Assembly: GCA_013397435.1 (NCBI GenBank)
Contig: VZRG01000199.1
Coordinates: 625,670 to 689,669, forward strand
Direction: 5' to 3'
DNA length: 64,000 bases
Source of the DNA: Erythrocercus mccallii
Lineage: Eukaryota; Chordata; Aves; Passeriformes; Dicruridae
A program made the translations under genes and the position numbers. This document shows, piece by piece, positions 1 to 19,400 of this stretch (positions are counted from its first letter, which is position 1; every line of letters begins with the position of its first letter). The notes under the pieces are model-generated. The model did no database searches. It was given only the letters and a program-made list of their open reading frames with translations, and was not told the DNA's origin.

Positions 1-2524
1 ATCTGTGATTTTTCTGTTTGCTTGCTTTTGACTGCAGCTGGACTCAACAGTCTTTTTGCTGCTTTTATTTCTGTTAGGAAAATCAGTGCTTAAATTAACA
101 AAAATGAGCAATACACAGAGAGAAACTCAAAGCAGACATTTCATATGTTGTACTTATGACCATGTATACCCCAAATGGAAGAATGTAACTGAGTACTGAA
201 CACTAGCAAAAAGTTTTTGCATGATAGGCATTTTTGCAACTTATGTCTAATAGTTAAGTTAAAATGTTTTGAGTTGCTTGTTTAGCTTGCTTTTATAATT
301 TTAATGATACTGCAGTGGAAGTTGGGCACTTCCATTAATGCTGGTAAGAATTGTGAAGAGATTCATTAAAACTATTGTTTTATAGAGGAAATGCTACTGG
401 TATGTGGAAGTTTGGGAGAGGAATTGTTTTTTGAAGGATTGAGTTCAATTCTTTATTTTGAAAGAAAACCTGTTAGTGAAAAGGAGTCATGTTATGGTAA
501 ACAGTTCATGTAAAATGCTTATTTCGGCTTCTTGAAAGCAAGGTTAATGAGAAGTCTGATATGAGTAAAATTCCAACTGGAGCATTCAGAATTTATCACT
601 GCAGTGAATGTTTGTATTTGCTGCAGACAGAGAGGTTCTTCTAATTGCTGGCTTAGTCATGCAACCTTGTTCCTTCAGTCTCTGTTTTTTTCACCTGCCA
701 GTTACGTCCCCCGGTGTTTGTCCAATGCAAAATGCCTGTCTGCTTACCCTTTTCTCATAGCCTCAAGAATTGAGTTCCCAGACATAATCCAGAGCATGAT
801 GCATTTGCACTTAATGAGATGAATGGGTCTTCTAAACATTAAGTAAACATGGACATGAAAAATGCATTTTTGCACTGAGATGATCACAGGAAGCCAGGAT
901 TACATTTTACCAGGGTGCTTTAGGGGTCAGGAAAAAATCAACCAACCAAAGGCAAGAAGAGGTACTCTGCTGTTTGACTGCATTTGATATTAAGTGAAGG
1001 GTTACAATTTCACTATTTCTATGAAATCTTTCCTGCTAGATTGTTAAATAGGTAAAAAGGGGAATGAAACACTGCATTTGTTGGTTTACTTAAGCCCCTT
1101 TTGCTTCATTTGTCTTGAGTTGTCTTCATATGATTTCTAAAATATAAATGGAATATATACTTCCTTGAAGGAGTTATTGTCTTGTGATAAAGACTAAATC
1201 CTGTATTTTGTAATTTAGTTACAAATACATATTTCAGTCCATATTTGACCTCAAAAGGTCAGTCACTTTGTGGTGTTGGTGCCAAACCAAGTTAAATCTC
1301 CGTAAGTCTCCAGGGTTAGTTAGGGCTGTTGGAGAGCAGAGGGTGATTCTACCCCCTCTTCTTCAAAACGTGTAAATTTGTTGCTAATGGCAACTGTAGG
1401 CTATTGAAGCAACAACAGCATGTTTTCTGAATATATCTTATTAATAGAAGACTAGAGATACTATAATTTAACATGCCAGAGAGAAAGGCAGAAATTAAAT
1501 ACTACAACATAACATCATGTGCCAGAAAGAAAGTCAGAAATGAATTTCCATTTGTACACTTATGGGTTGTTCTGTTAAAAGTAATCCATCGTGCGGCCAT
1601 GATGAGAGGAAAAAGAAGTCAAAATAGTGGCCATTTCTGTCACCAGCTGCTAGTGTTTTCTGTCAGGTCATTTTATTGGTGAGAAGTGGAGGCTGCTGCA
1701 TGTAGAGGAAGAAGCTTTGCAGCATGAGAAGGAATTCTTGTTGCAAGAGGATTTGAAGAAGTTGGAGCTTCATGTGTGATTCATGAGACTAGCTTATTTT
1801 TTAACAAATTTTTTATCATTGCATTGGAGTGGTATTCCAAATCTCACGTACTTCAGGTGCAGGTTTTATTTTGATGTGTTAGGATGTATATATAAGAAAC
1901 TGTATTCTCCACTGATCAGTACATAATACATGGATTTATGACAGCTCTGTTTCTCCACTTTGGCTCTTCGGAATTTCTTAATTTTTTTTAGCCAAAAGGT
2001 CTTGTGGAACCTCCTGATGAGACTTGGGTGTTACCAGAGCTGCGGTGGGAGATTAAAATGCCTAACCATCCCTGTGCCTATGAAATATGGCCCCTAGTGA
2101 GTGCAAGCAACCACAGCAGGCAAATAGGGCATGCGGAAAGGCTCCTCTCCACAGGCCACTGGCAGAGTGGAAGAATGAAGTACATGCAACCCAGGAACCA
2201 GGCACCAGACCGTGATGTCTGGGAGCTGCTAACAGAGGCAATGGACAGACCGAGTAGCTGGTGCAGGAGGGTGCAAAGAGGCGTCCTCATCCCCAGTCTC
2301 AGTAGTGAGCACTTGCTCAGGGTTGTTCTGATCACACCTCAGAACTCATTCCCTGGTAGCTGCTGGAGTCACTGCATCAGCTGTGACAAGGACTTCCACC
2401 CAGACACACTTGATGGTAGGTGTATTTCTTTGTGTCTCAGGTTGCCCAGTGCCTGATGTCTCTGTCAAGCTGGATCTGACAGTCAGCTCTTCTGCAGAAG
2501 GTATGTTACTGATCTCTTCGCTCA

Positions 2525-2792
2525 CGTGATCAGTGACAGGACTTGGGGGAATGGCATGAAGTGAGTCAGGGGAGCTTTAGGTTCGATATTGGGAAAAGGT
2601 TCTTCACCCAGACACCTCAGCACTGGAACCCCAGGGAAATGGTCACAGCCCCAAGCCTGACAGAGTTAGGAAACATTTGGACAAAATGTTCAGGTACATG
2701 ATGTGATTTCTGGGGCTGTCCTCTAAAGGGCCAGGAAAAGGATTTGATAATGCTGGTTGGTCCCTTCCAACTCAACATATTCTATGATTTTA
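2525..2792 (+). mobile_element. CR1 LINE 3' end fragment
   Basis: The stretch follows the familiar avian CR1 3' region: a GTTCGATATTGGGAAAAGG block, TTCTTCACCCAGA, a GGAAATGGTCACAGCCCCAAG block, then GGTCCCTTCCAACTCAACAT and a terminal TTCTATGATT unit. It is 5' truncated, as most CR1 copies are, and carries no open frame. It supports an avian (or at least sauropsid) source. The left edge is approximate, because the sequence at 2000-2520 is not recognised. Confidence 0.85.
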
Positions 2793-5700
2793 ACATTCTC
2801 AGCCTTTACAACACTTTACTGATGACTAGAAATACAGGTAAGGTGCAAGGTGCTGAGTATCTGTTCATATATTTTCTTTTTGTGCTGCCAGGTGGGTCTG
2901 TATTTTTTAATTACCTGTTGACTTTTTTCCTTTGAAAGTCTGTAATGGATGACTTGTCTGGAAAATACAACTCTGTGAGAAAAACAGTATTTGAGGAAGA
3001 AAACGTATTATTTTTACAAGTCCAGTTAAACTTGAGACTTAGCTAGATATGGAGATAGATTTGGCTTCTGGTTTACTGTCTTAAGAACATTTTAACAGAA
3101 TTGCATTTGTTTGAGAACAAAATTTCATTTGGGACTGACTTTCAAAGCTTGAAACCAGTTACCTCTGGGAACTTGGTGTTAACTGTGTCAGAGAAACACC
3201 GTAAGAGCTAACTCCTAAACTTAGCAGACTTAACTGCTTCATCCTGGATGTGATTTGGTGCAATGGCAGACTGCTACTGGGTCCCCTCAGCTCTGCCCAT
3301 GGCGATGTGTTCTTCCTGTGATGCTGGGCTGGAGCGGTGGTGTGGTAAAACTGCAGCACTTGCTGCGTGAAATGGCATTTATTTATAGTAGCTGTTGTTT
3401 TGAACGGAAGAAGGCAGTGTTCCTTGGCATTTCACTTGGACTTTGAGTGTGCATTCAAGCCCAAGGTGGCCTCCAAAAGACTAGTAAGCAAGATGGGAAT
3501 GAAAAATTCATTCTGTGTTGCTATTTGAGGTTACAAAAGCTACAGTGTCTCAGCCTGTTCCCTTCCAGGAGGGGTTTTTACTGGTGCTTTTATTAATGTT
3601 TGATGGTAGGATGGTATCTTTGGAAGGAATGTTAACAGTCCCGGGAGAAATTATAATTTTGTTTGATAGTGACCAAGTGTAGAAACTGCTTCATATTTTT
3701 GACATACCAGCGCTCTCTTTTTATGCATAAATTTTCTAGAATTGGAAATTGTAGTACAGTTTTGCACTACAATAAGAACAAAATAGTGCTTTTCATGTAT
3801 AGCAAAGCTGTCCCTAGAAGTTCACATCAACAGTTTCTTAGAATTAGTTAAAAACACATCTCTGTATGCCCTGTTTCCTTCTGGATTTGTTGACTTTGTT
3901 TCTGAAAACAATAAGATGACCTCTGGCATAATTAAAAACAATTATTAAGTTACAAATAATATATAATAACTAATTAAATTTAAAAATATTCTGAATTATA
4001 ATCCACTTAATCTTACTTGAAAGATAGAACATCATGTTTCTTGAGTGATAACTTTAGAGTTTTGATCTTTATTATGTTTTTTTGTTGTTTTGTGTGTGAA
4101 TTTATTTAGAAAGCCTCCATTTAAGGCTGCCTCTGGTTCAAAGAGCTCAGTGTTAGAAGGCACCTGTCTAATTGAGCTACATTTGCATTTGAGAAAAAAG
4201 AGCAGGCAAGAATTCAGATCGTAAAGCAGACACCATTTGAACAAACGAGTAAGAGAGCCAAATAACAGAGTCTTTTAGCAGTAAATAACAGCTGTAAGAA
4301 ATTTGTGTATAGAGATTTCAGACTTTTAACTCTCCAGAACCTTGAGAGCCTTGCCCAGGAACATAAAAGCTTTTGCCTTCAGGAGGTGGAGAGGAGCATA
4401 GCTGGAACGCCTTCCAGATGGACCCAAACTCAAAAGTAGATTTTGTAAAGCTCCCATCTCTTAGGAGGCTTACAATGTAATTCTTCTAATGCTCATCCTC
4501 CCCCTTGTTTCTCTTTTTTACCACTTCAAGTTGAAATTCCCTATAGAACCTCTGTGGACATGGCAGAAGGTTCATAACTTAGTTAGAATATAGTTTATTC
4601 TGTATTTTATTAGATATATGAAGAAGTCATTTAACCTAATTTTAATTGCATTTTCTGTTAGCATTAAGTTTACTTTGTCTTTGGTTGTGTTCATGTGAAT
4701 ATCTCAAAGGGAGTTTTGTTTTCCCCTCAGACTGAGGTAGTTCTTTGTTTAATCTGACAAGTTTCAATCTCCCTTTTTTTTTTTCATTTGACACAATCTG
4801 TTTTCCTTCTGAAACAATGCTTTCCTAAAGGTAGGAGAATCAGGTGCAGGCTTTAGCTACTTTCAAGGTAAAGCTTTGTTTACCTAAAAGTAGTCACCAT
4901 GAGTGCAATACAGTGTTCACAGAGGGACTCCTGCCTGTTCACCATGGGAACAGGTTTTCCTCACGTAGTCTTCTATAGCAGTCTTGCCTGCAAGACATTC
5001 TTATCCATTACTTTGTAATGAAAACATATTTTTTGTCTATGAGGATTTCATATAAAGAGGCCTGAAGTCTGTTTTGGATTTTAGTAATGGAAATCATTGA
5101 TGTGTTGAGGAAAAGAAAGGAATGTCTGAAGATGGAGTGACTGCATGAGGACAGACCCAAGGTGCACCTACATTCCCTCTTGCCAGGAGCAGTTGCCTGG
5201 GGAGGAGTGCACGGCTGTGCCCCAGTGTGCTGAATATTGTTCCACATCCAATGGTCCCAGGCTGCTGGGCTTCACAAGCCAAAGGCAATCCTGGGTTAGC
5301 CATCAGTCAGTTTTTCTTCCATGCCTTTTTTTGAGCCCTGTTTGAACTTAACTAGCTTCTCTTATCCATGATATTCGAGAGAAAAAAGTTCACTTTAGTT
5401 TTAAACATCATATTATGTGAGTACTTTTTTTTTCATTTTCCATCAATTTGGCTCAGTTTGTGTGGGATGAGGCAGTGGACAGCCATTTCCTATTTGCCTT
5501 CTCTCTATCTCCCAAGATTTTGTAGCACTCTGCTGTCTTGTTTTCCTGGCTGAAGAGTTCTGGTATGTTCAGATGTTTCCCATGTGGAAGGCATTTGTGA
5601 TTTTAATCACTCCCACTGCTCTTGTTTTACCTTTTCCAGAACAGAAGAATAGCAAATGACCCCACAACATCAACAACAACAACAAAAAAGCATGGAATTT

Positions 5701-7530
5701 TCTGGATTTCTCGTAGTATAATATTTCTTACCATTTTAAGGTTTGAGTGTTAAGGAGATTCATTTTACTGTTGGCTGTTACCCAGTGGGAGCATGGAGCA
5801 ACATGTCCGTGAGGGAGAACAGTAAAATTAAGTTGTCAGAAATGTTGTGTTTCATAACAGTGGGCAGTTGATTTTTTGTAAGACTCCATGCAGGGTTTTG
5901 ACGCATTTTGCTTCAAGTTCACTGTAGAGGAGAAATACTTCAAAAGCTTTTCCTTTGTCTTTTACTGAGTATTCCCTCTAAGAGCAGTTTAAAAATAGGA
6001 TTTAATTGTATTTTGATTGGACTTTGTTGTAAATTTATTTTTGTCCATGGAAAAGGCAGTAATTAAAAGACAAAAAATGCTGGCTTGTGTTTGCTAATTG
6101 TTTCTAGTGTTTCTTTCAGTACAGTTATGAGGTTTGTCATTGTAGCCTGTGAAGTTGGTCAGTTCTCTGCCTACCTGCTGACAATATACTGAGAAATGGT
6201 GTGTTGTCTTCTTCTGTTAATTAAGTGTTTGTGCTTGGATGGTGATGAACAACCTAATAGTGGTAGACCACAGAGTACCAAGTGATTACTTCAGAAAAAA
6301 GAAAAACAGGTTTAATATTTATCTCTGCATGGATGTGTTACCTAATGCATATCATTACATAGCATTTTAGGAATAAGAAAGACTAATAACTTGAAATAAT
6401 GGTTGTTGAATAGCTTTTAATGTTGTAATAGTATTTGACACTTATATTTCTGAAAAGGAAATGGAGATATATGGCCGTGTTTGTGACTCACAGGTTTCTA
6501 AATGGTTGGATTTTTTAATGCCAACAATGTTTTAAAGTCTACTCAAAAGAAAAAATAATTTACATTTTAGCAGACTGTACTGGAAAAAATGAAATCTAAG
6601 CTGAATAAACTGTATATTCATGCCCTAAATTGCAAATGAAGATGTTGTTGAAGCATTCATCATAGCTTATCTTTGCAATTCAGTAAAAGGGCCCCTAAGA
6701 AATAACAAAACTGGAGTTCTGTCACTGATGTCCTTCCTAACACTGTGAAACTGAGTTGGCAGAAGAGCCAAGGATTGGGGATGCTGGGATGAGTTACTCA
6801 ACCTCTGTAGGCAGAATTTAAGCCCTCAAGTGAAGTGTTGAAGATTTGATCTTTACATAAATGCTAGAAAAGTAAACGTGAACAAAACCAAAGAATTACA
6901 AGAATCTCTTGCTAAGAATTCTAAACTAGAGGAAAAAATTGCCAAAAAAGCAGAATTAGCAGTCAGACTGATGCAACTCACCTTGTTTCTTTCCCTCCCT
7001 CATCTTTCTGTACTAATATTTGATTGCTCCAAAAGATGGAAGCAAAGCTAAATGGACAAAACCAAGATCTTCCTCAGTTTAAAGCAATGTTTTGTTATTT
7101 GCAGATAAAAATCATAACTCTGGAAGGAAATACAGTAATATCTTTCCTTCCTTTCTGGTATCCACAAAGGACAGTAAGAAAACACTCCTGAGTGTAAAAA
7201 TCAAGTGGGATTGAAGACAGGAAAGATAACCCCTTTCAAAGCAAAATCAAATACAGTAGCTTGAGAAAGACTCAGAAGCAACCCTGTTTTCTTAACCAAT
7301 TTCAATGAATTTTTGAACTTACACCACATTGCATTTCCCTACCCGGGACTTTTCTATAGTTGTACCATTTCATGTGACCAGAATAGCAACACTGACACTT
7401 GTGGTCAGAACAAAGTAAGGTGATGGTACCATCAAAATAAGGATGGATGTGCCTGCGTTCCTGGCACCCTGCTTTCAGATATATTGATGAAGTGCAGGCT
7501 GTTTCACTATGCATTCTTTTTCTTGCTTGT

Positions 7531-7690
7531 AAAATCCTTTAAACTGGAAAAGACTTCTAAGGCCATCAAGTCCAACCGTTAGTTTTTAAATTTTAAGTGT
7601 TCGTAATTTGGATCTGTGTATCCAAAATGATCCTGTGCCCAGCAGATGAATTGGTGGCTTTTCAAACCATTTTTCATGGTTTGTAATCTA
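7531..7690 (-). mobile_element. Short degraded CR1 LINE fragment
   Basis: The segment at 7541-7586 resembles the reverse complement of the CR1 3' end: an ACTGGAAAAGACTTCTAAGG block followed by CCATCAAGTCCAACC. The rest of the interval is diverged and its right edge is uncertain. It is non-coding. Confidence 0.55.
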
Positions 7691-9399
7691 GGTCCTTTTA
7701 CAATAGTTTGTTGGATTAAAGCTTCCAGATCAGGTGTGGGAGCTGTCAGCTTGCTGACACCGTGAAACCAGAATGGTTCAGGAAACCAGGAGGGCCAGTA
7801 ATCTGGTTTGTAGTGAGATTAGCTGCTCAGAGAATGTGCTGAACCTTCCATTTGCAGTTTACATTCCTCTCAGTGTACCAGATAAAGGCATCTGTTGGGA
7901 GCCAAAAATGAACGAGCGAGGCAGACAACCAACATAATTTTAAGTAGGAACACGTGCAAATACATTTATTTTTTATCCAAATGGATCCCTTCTTTCTCTT
8001 CTGCCTAATTTCATGTGGCTAAAAATTACATAAATTCATTTACTTCGTTAGATTTCTCATAATAACTTAAATAATTGATAAATTAGTTCAAAATATCCCT
8101 TTTTAAATCTGACCATTTATTCACTAAAGAATTTTATTATCTGAAAGGGGTAGCAGGCAGATAAATTTGGTATGCAATGCAGTTTGCAGTGATATCCTTT
8201 TAAGCAAAGGTGTAATAGCAGCTGCTGTACAGGTGGTGCATGTTGCCAGTGGCATGTGTTTCTGACCAACCATGTTCTCTTTGACACCAAATGCTCTGTC
8301 TGTCTGTCTTGAACAATTGCAGTGTGTAAAAAAAAAAAAGGAATTATGAGGAAGAGGATGTACAAGTGGGATAAACTTAAGTGCAGTTTTTACTCGTGAT
8401 GAAGGAGGTGTTTGGATCCTAATTCTAGGTGCTTGAAAAATCAGCAAATTATGGATTTCTGTTTTTTTTATGACATGAAGGACAAAATACTGTTAATAAG
8501 GTGGGTTTAAAATGTGGTTAATTTGAAGTAGATAGAAATGTAAGTTATAGCAGCTTTTGATGGCACAAATGCTTTAAGTTGTTTTGCAAATATATTTGGA
8601 AAATATATCCTTTTAATTTGTAAGAGATATCAATACAAAACAGCGTCAACCTGTTTGGGGAAAGCTTTCTTAGTTATATGACAAAGAGGTCATAGCACTT
8701 CAACCCTGACTTAAGGGTTGGAAATACTCAGTTTTGAAATGTGAGTACAAAAACCCCACCCATCTCCTGCCTGGTGGTATCAGGCTTTGGTGATTTTGTT
8801 TTGTTTCTTTTTAATTAGTTAGTGCGTATTAAAGCATGTGATTTGCTCTGGGATGAGCATTGTAGACTACCTAGGAAGATGAGTTTCTTTCTCTTACCTT
8901 CTGATAGATGTTTTCAGTGTTTTGTATAATGCTACAGCTTTCCATCGTGTTGGCAGCAGCTGCAGAGAACTGCATTAAGATTTGGGTCAGTGTCTTTAGA
9001 AGATTGTTTCTTGCTGTGCATTAATGAGATCTTTCCTACTTCAGCTAGCAGGCAGGAGCTTTTAAATAACTTGATATTCTTTGAAAAATATTTCTTCTCA
9101 GTTGTGCTCAAGAAGATGGATCTAATGTCCCATTTGCTCCTCAGGAATTGCAGAAGCTGGTCTGTATGTGATTACATACCTGATGGGGCTTTTGCAAGTT
9201 TTTTGCAAGCTCTTTCACTTGAGACGTGCTCTTGCTTTGGCCGGGTTCCTCTCTGTCCGCGCCTCCCGTGTCCCAAAGGGGATACGAAAGGTGACAGTGA
9301 GAACCCGAGACGCTTCACGGGTTTTTCATCCTCCCTGCAGGGCTGGGCTGCCCCAGTGAGGAGGCTCTTTACCGAGTGTGCTCTCTCCCGTGTTTGCAG

Positions 9400-9551
9400 G
9401 CCAGAGCCTCAGCAGAAAGCTCCCTCTGCACCCCCGCCGCCGCCGCCGCCCCCGCCGCCGCCCCTGCCGGAGCCCGCCCCGCCTGAGCCAGAGGAGGAGA
9501 TCTTGGGCTCTGACGATGAGGAGCAGGAGGATCCCGCAGATTACTGTAAAG
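9400..9551 (+). CDS. SRPK2: SRPK2 coding exon: poly-proline and acidic N-terminal leader
   Basis: The exon enters with one base completing an Arg codon, reads PEPQQKAPSA, then eleven prolines, then PEPEEEILGSDDEEQ and DPADYCK, and leaves in phase 1 at GTGAGT (9552). This is the disordered leader in front of the kinase domain and is nearly identical to human SRPK2. The acceptor is TTTGCAG at 9393-9399. The longer open frame that starts at 8990 is not the exon: its upstream part has no homology and the acceptor cuts it. The proline run is built mostly from CCG codons at 9431-9463, a CpG-rich and slippage-prone tract. Confidence 0.95.
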
Positions 9552-15501
<5,950 letters not shown>

Positions 15502-16032
15502 TAAGAAAACTATTATTTTCCATATACTTAAACTTTTTTCTTAATACATTACTTTATTTTGTTTGCAGTAACGTTTATGTGCATGATAAAGTTATGTAAA
15601 CGTTTATTAAAATTTTGTGCAGAAAGATACCTACAGTCTTACTTTGCTCTTGTAGTTTATAAAAGCTCTCAGAAATAAATGTAATTCTGTTTTCTTTGAT
15701 AAATTAGCTTTGCTTTTTGAAATTGCATGTTGTCTTGAGCATGCAAGAAAAAGCTTCTATTTTAATTTTTTTGTATCTTTAATGACAAAATATAATTACC
15801 TTCATTAAATGATAAAATGTGTAAGCAGATTCCTCTCTTAGAGACACTAGCATAAAGAAGACTACTCAATAAGTTACACTGTTAAGAGTGTTGTTAAAAG
15901 TTAAGTGTAATTTCAGCATTTTATGTAATAATGCATTAGACTATGAAATATTCTATTTACAATTTCCCAACCTTCAAAGTATGTTTGTTTTAGCTCAGTG
16001 TACATGTTGAAAATGTTTCTCTTCTTTTCAAG

Positions 16033-16120
16033 GGGAAAAAGGTTTGTTGCAATGAAAGTTGTAAAAAGTGCCCAGCATTATACAGAGACAGCCTTGGATG
16101 AAATAAAGTTGCTGAAATGT
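16033..16120 (+). CDS. SRPK2: SRPK2 coding exon: ATP-anchoring lysine
   Basis: Reads GKRFVAMKVVKSAQHYTETA and DEIKLLKC. The Lys in VAMKVV is the ATP-phosphate anchor, and the Glu in ETALDEIKLL belongs to helix C. Acceptor TTTTCAAG ends at 16032; the donor is GTAAGT at 16121; the exon leaves in phase 0. The adjoining introns (15501-16032 and 16121-16353) are short, AT-rich and otherwise featureless. Confidence 0.97.
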
Positions 16121-16353
16121 GTAAGTATCACTATTGCAATGCACTGTTCAATAACAATAACAGTAACAGTGAATTTAAAAAAAACACAGACAATTGATTT
16201 TAGACTCTTGATTTTTTTACATATTGTCCTCTAAACATCTGGCTTACTATGTTTTCTGACCTCCAAAACACTTAAGTTTGTGTGGAAATCTATTAATTAG
16301 TATTTTAAAGTGAATTTTTTCCTAAAATGTCAGTGCTTGCATTCTTGGTTTAG

Positions 16354-16441
16354 GTTCGTGAAAGTGACCCTAATGATCCCAACAAGGATATGGTTGTACA
16401 GCTAATTGATGACTTCAAAATTTCTGGAATGAATGGAATTC
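16354..16441 (+). CDS. SRPK2: SRPK2 coding exon upstream of the U12 intron
   Basis: Reads VRESDPNDPNKDMVVQLIDD then FKISGMNGI. It encodes N-lobe strands 4-5. Acceptor TTGGTTTAG ends at 16353. The exon leaves in phase 1 (a split His codon) at a donor reading GTATCCTTTT, the U12-type consensus, instead of the GTRAGT of its neighbours. Confidence 0.96.
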
Positions 16442-19400
16442 GTATCCTTTTGAGAACATAGCATTCTCATTAAAAATGTTCTGCTGAAATAAGTAAGCAT
16501 TTAGTTCTGGATTTTTTCTAGTTAATCTTACTTCAAATATACAAAGTATAAATACCAAAATGTATGTAGATGCAAAAAGAAGTGCAGTATGTAAGGCACT
16601 CTTTGGAGTGAAAGTAACTTAGCTTTTCTAAACACAATGCAAAATTAAAAAAGAAGTCTTATGTATCCTGTCATGGTCTGGTAGAACTGGAGATAGATTA
16701 CTTAAAAAATAAAGTTTACTGAAAACATTTGTAATAACTGAAGCTTCCAAGAAATATTTTTTTGTTTTAGACTCGTAAAGAGAAATTGTCAGTGTCATGA
16801 AAAAGCTGGTTTCTGCTTTCTTGTGAGAAGTGTGAGGTCATGGAGATGTTTCTCTTATTTGTGTAATCATCTTTTGGTCAGATGCTCACCTTGGTTTTGC
16901 CAAAGGTTGTAAAGTTTTGTCTTTGAAAGCTTCCTTTAAAAAAACAAAAGAAGGATGATGGAAAAAGAGAGAGAGAAAGTAAAATAGTTATAACTGACTC
17001 ATTCTCAGGGTAAATTTTGGGTCTGTGAATATATTTGATTTTAGAGTTGAGCTAAACTGGGTTCTCCTTGCTAATTATATTAGGTATTTTAGCAGCTTAT
17101 TATATTACTGTGCTTTCATATACTGTTACAGCTGGACTTAGGTGTGTGTCCATTTTGTTTTGGAGCCCAGTCGCAGAAGTCATTGTTCATGGGTCATATT
17201 GCCAGAGACAGTTCCTGCTCTAGAGAGCCTCATTGTACATTGATTTTGGTGACGTGTCTTCAGCAGATCAGATTAAGGTACCTTTCACCGACCCCCATGC
17301 TCTAGGAGAGGAACATAGAAGGTGACTGTCAGTAAATCTGAATCTGAATCTATCCTTCCAGATAGAGGTGTGCAGGCAGTTTTCATCCCGTTTATCTGTC
17401 TCTTGACATTAGTTTGGGTATGTGGTGACAGTGAGAGTGTGGGTCAAGTGTTATCAGTTACTGACTGGTGTCCAATCTCCTTTTGCTTTGTCCCATTTTT
17501 ATTTGTTTGCATCTGACCGTAGTACAGTTGAAGAATAATTCTTTTCAAAAAACAAAAAATTTTGATTTGCTGTTTTATTGTAAAACAGTAATGTGAAATA
17601 AGGAGTATGCTAATGCATTTGTAGCTATACCTAGAAATAGCTTCTGTTTATCAGAGCAATTTCCCAATAATGTTCTTAAATTTTTACTAAGATTCACATG
17701 TATTTATACAGCTGAATTGAAGGTGAGGGCTTTTTCTGGGTGTGAAGAGTAAATTTTGTTAGTGAGAATACTTGGAAAGCATATTCAAACTTACATCTTT
17801 TTGCAATATAGCACTTACACTGAGAAAGAGACAGCATGCTATTGAAAAATAAGGGGTCAGGTAGCTTTGTATTGGCAGATTAAAACTGGACAGCTGATGT
17901 TGATTTATTCTATTTCAGTTTTGCCTTCATGTTGAAAACTGGCAGTACAAAAATTTTTATGTAGAAGGCAAATGTTCCTGCCTTACTGAAAAGTACATTT
18001 TCCATAAAAGTACCAGTGTACAGGATGGGCTGATACTGGACTCAAATTTAAATTGCATCTGGAAGTCTATCAAAGTCCTGACTGCCAGCAAAAATATGAT
18101 ACCAAGTGTCTTATGCTTTGAGTTTTCATGAGAACAGCTTGTGCATCCTGAGTTACTTCAGCAGCGATTGGTTGCATTGATTATTTCATAAGCTCCTTTT
18201 TAAGTTCTAGGGACAATAATCTTTGGTGTAGATTCTCTTAGGATGGAGAATTGATTTTAATGTTTTGGTGCTGTTTACTTTTTAAAATGCCATATTAGTG
18301 CTACATTAGTGTTGCTGAGTTGCACAGGTTGAGAGAAATAGAGTAATTTGAGATTTTTTCCATGTGCTGCTGTTTTCAGCTTCCTTTGGGCAGATCACTA
18401 AATGACTGTTGCTTGACTATCAAGTAAAATAATACATGCTTGAGGCTTGATTATTGCTGTGGAATGCATTTAAAAGATAAAACAAGACAGAAGAGAGGTG
18501 AGTCAATCCTTTGGATGGCTAATACCACAAAATGGAGCTTCCAAACAGGGAAAATTGTCAAGAACCATGTAGAACAGAGCTGGGAATGTGCAGAGCCATT
18601 GGCCTGCACTGTGAGACTGCAAACTCTCGTCTTTCTCCTGGGAGCTGCAGTAAGTGTTTATATACAAAGGAATTTTAATAACTAGGCTGATAATTTTTTA
18701 GCTACTTGTATATTTTGCAGAGATTGCAATTACGACTTTTTAATGAAATAACAGAATTCATGATCTTGGGCACTTTGATGTTTTCAGTAAGTGTAAATTA
18801 TTGTTTGTTTGCAGTGGACATTTATTAGAGCCATAACCAATGTTCACTTCAGTGTAGCATTTTTTTAATGAAAGAGTCAGATAATCACATAATGAAACAA
18901 GTGTTTTGAGAGACAGATGGAAAAAATAAAAAAGGAAATATTCTCACACAATCAGACGTTATAATGATTGTAACAAATGTATCTCCAAAGAATATAGAAT
19001 ATTAATTAAATGTCATAGTGACTAAGTACTACCAATCCAAAAGCAATTGAGATGCATCCTAAAGTCTTCTGGCTGGTACTAGAGCTTAACTAGCCTTTAG
19101 CCTTTGTCCATCTTTCTAAATGCTTGAGTAATGTGTGTTTGTAGAGAGATAGTTACAGGTAGGATTTGAGTCAAGAGAGTACAGCTCTCGGTATTTAAAC
19201 CTGTCAGCTGATTAATGTTACGTTTGCTGCTATGCCTAGTTTCTTCCTGTGAGACATCCCCTGTGCTGCTTTGAAGAGCATTTCACAAGAAACATGTCTG
19301 CTAGGTAGGCTTCAGGGTTTTTTTGCTGCAGGACTTTTTAGACCTGCTCTCCAGTCAGGTTATGGGTGCTGTAGGAAGATCCTGGGATTTGCAAGGCTGG

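Larger units (their letters stand above)
1..9399 (+). other. SRPK2: SRPK2 5' intron (3' end of it)
   Basis: AT-rich intronic sequence with no exon I can support. It ends in the acceptor TGTTTGCAG at 9391-9399. It holds a plus-strand CR1 3' end near 2525-2792 and a short minus-strand CR1 scrap near 7531-7690. I found no exon matching the known N-terminal starts of SRPK2, so the coding start is further left. The remainder shows short ORFs only and no recognisable RNA gene. Confidence 0.8.

Noticed and set aside
2004..2456. 150-codon plus-strand frame left of a CR1 fragment
   Set aside because: No homology recognised and no fitting splice signals; possibly part of an old repeat, but I could not assign a family.
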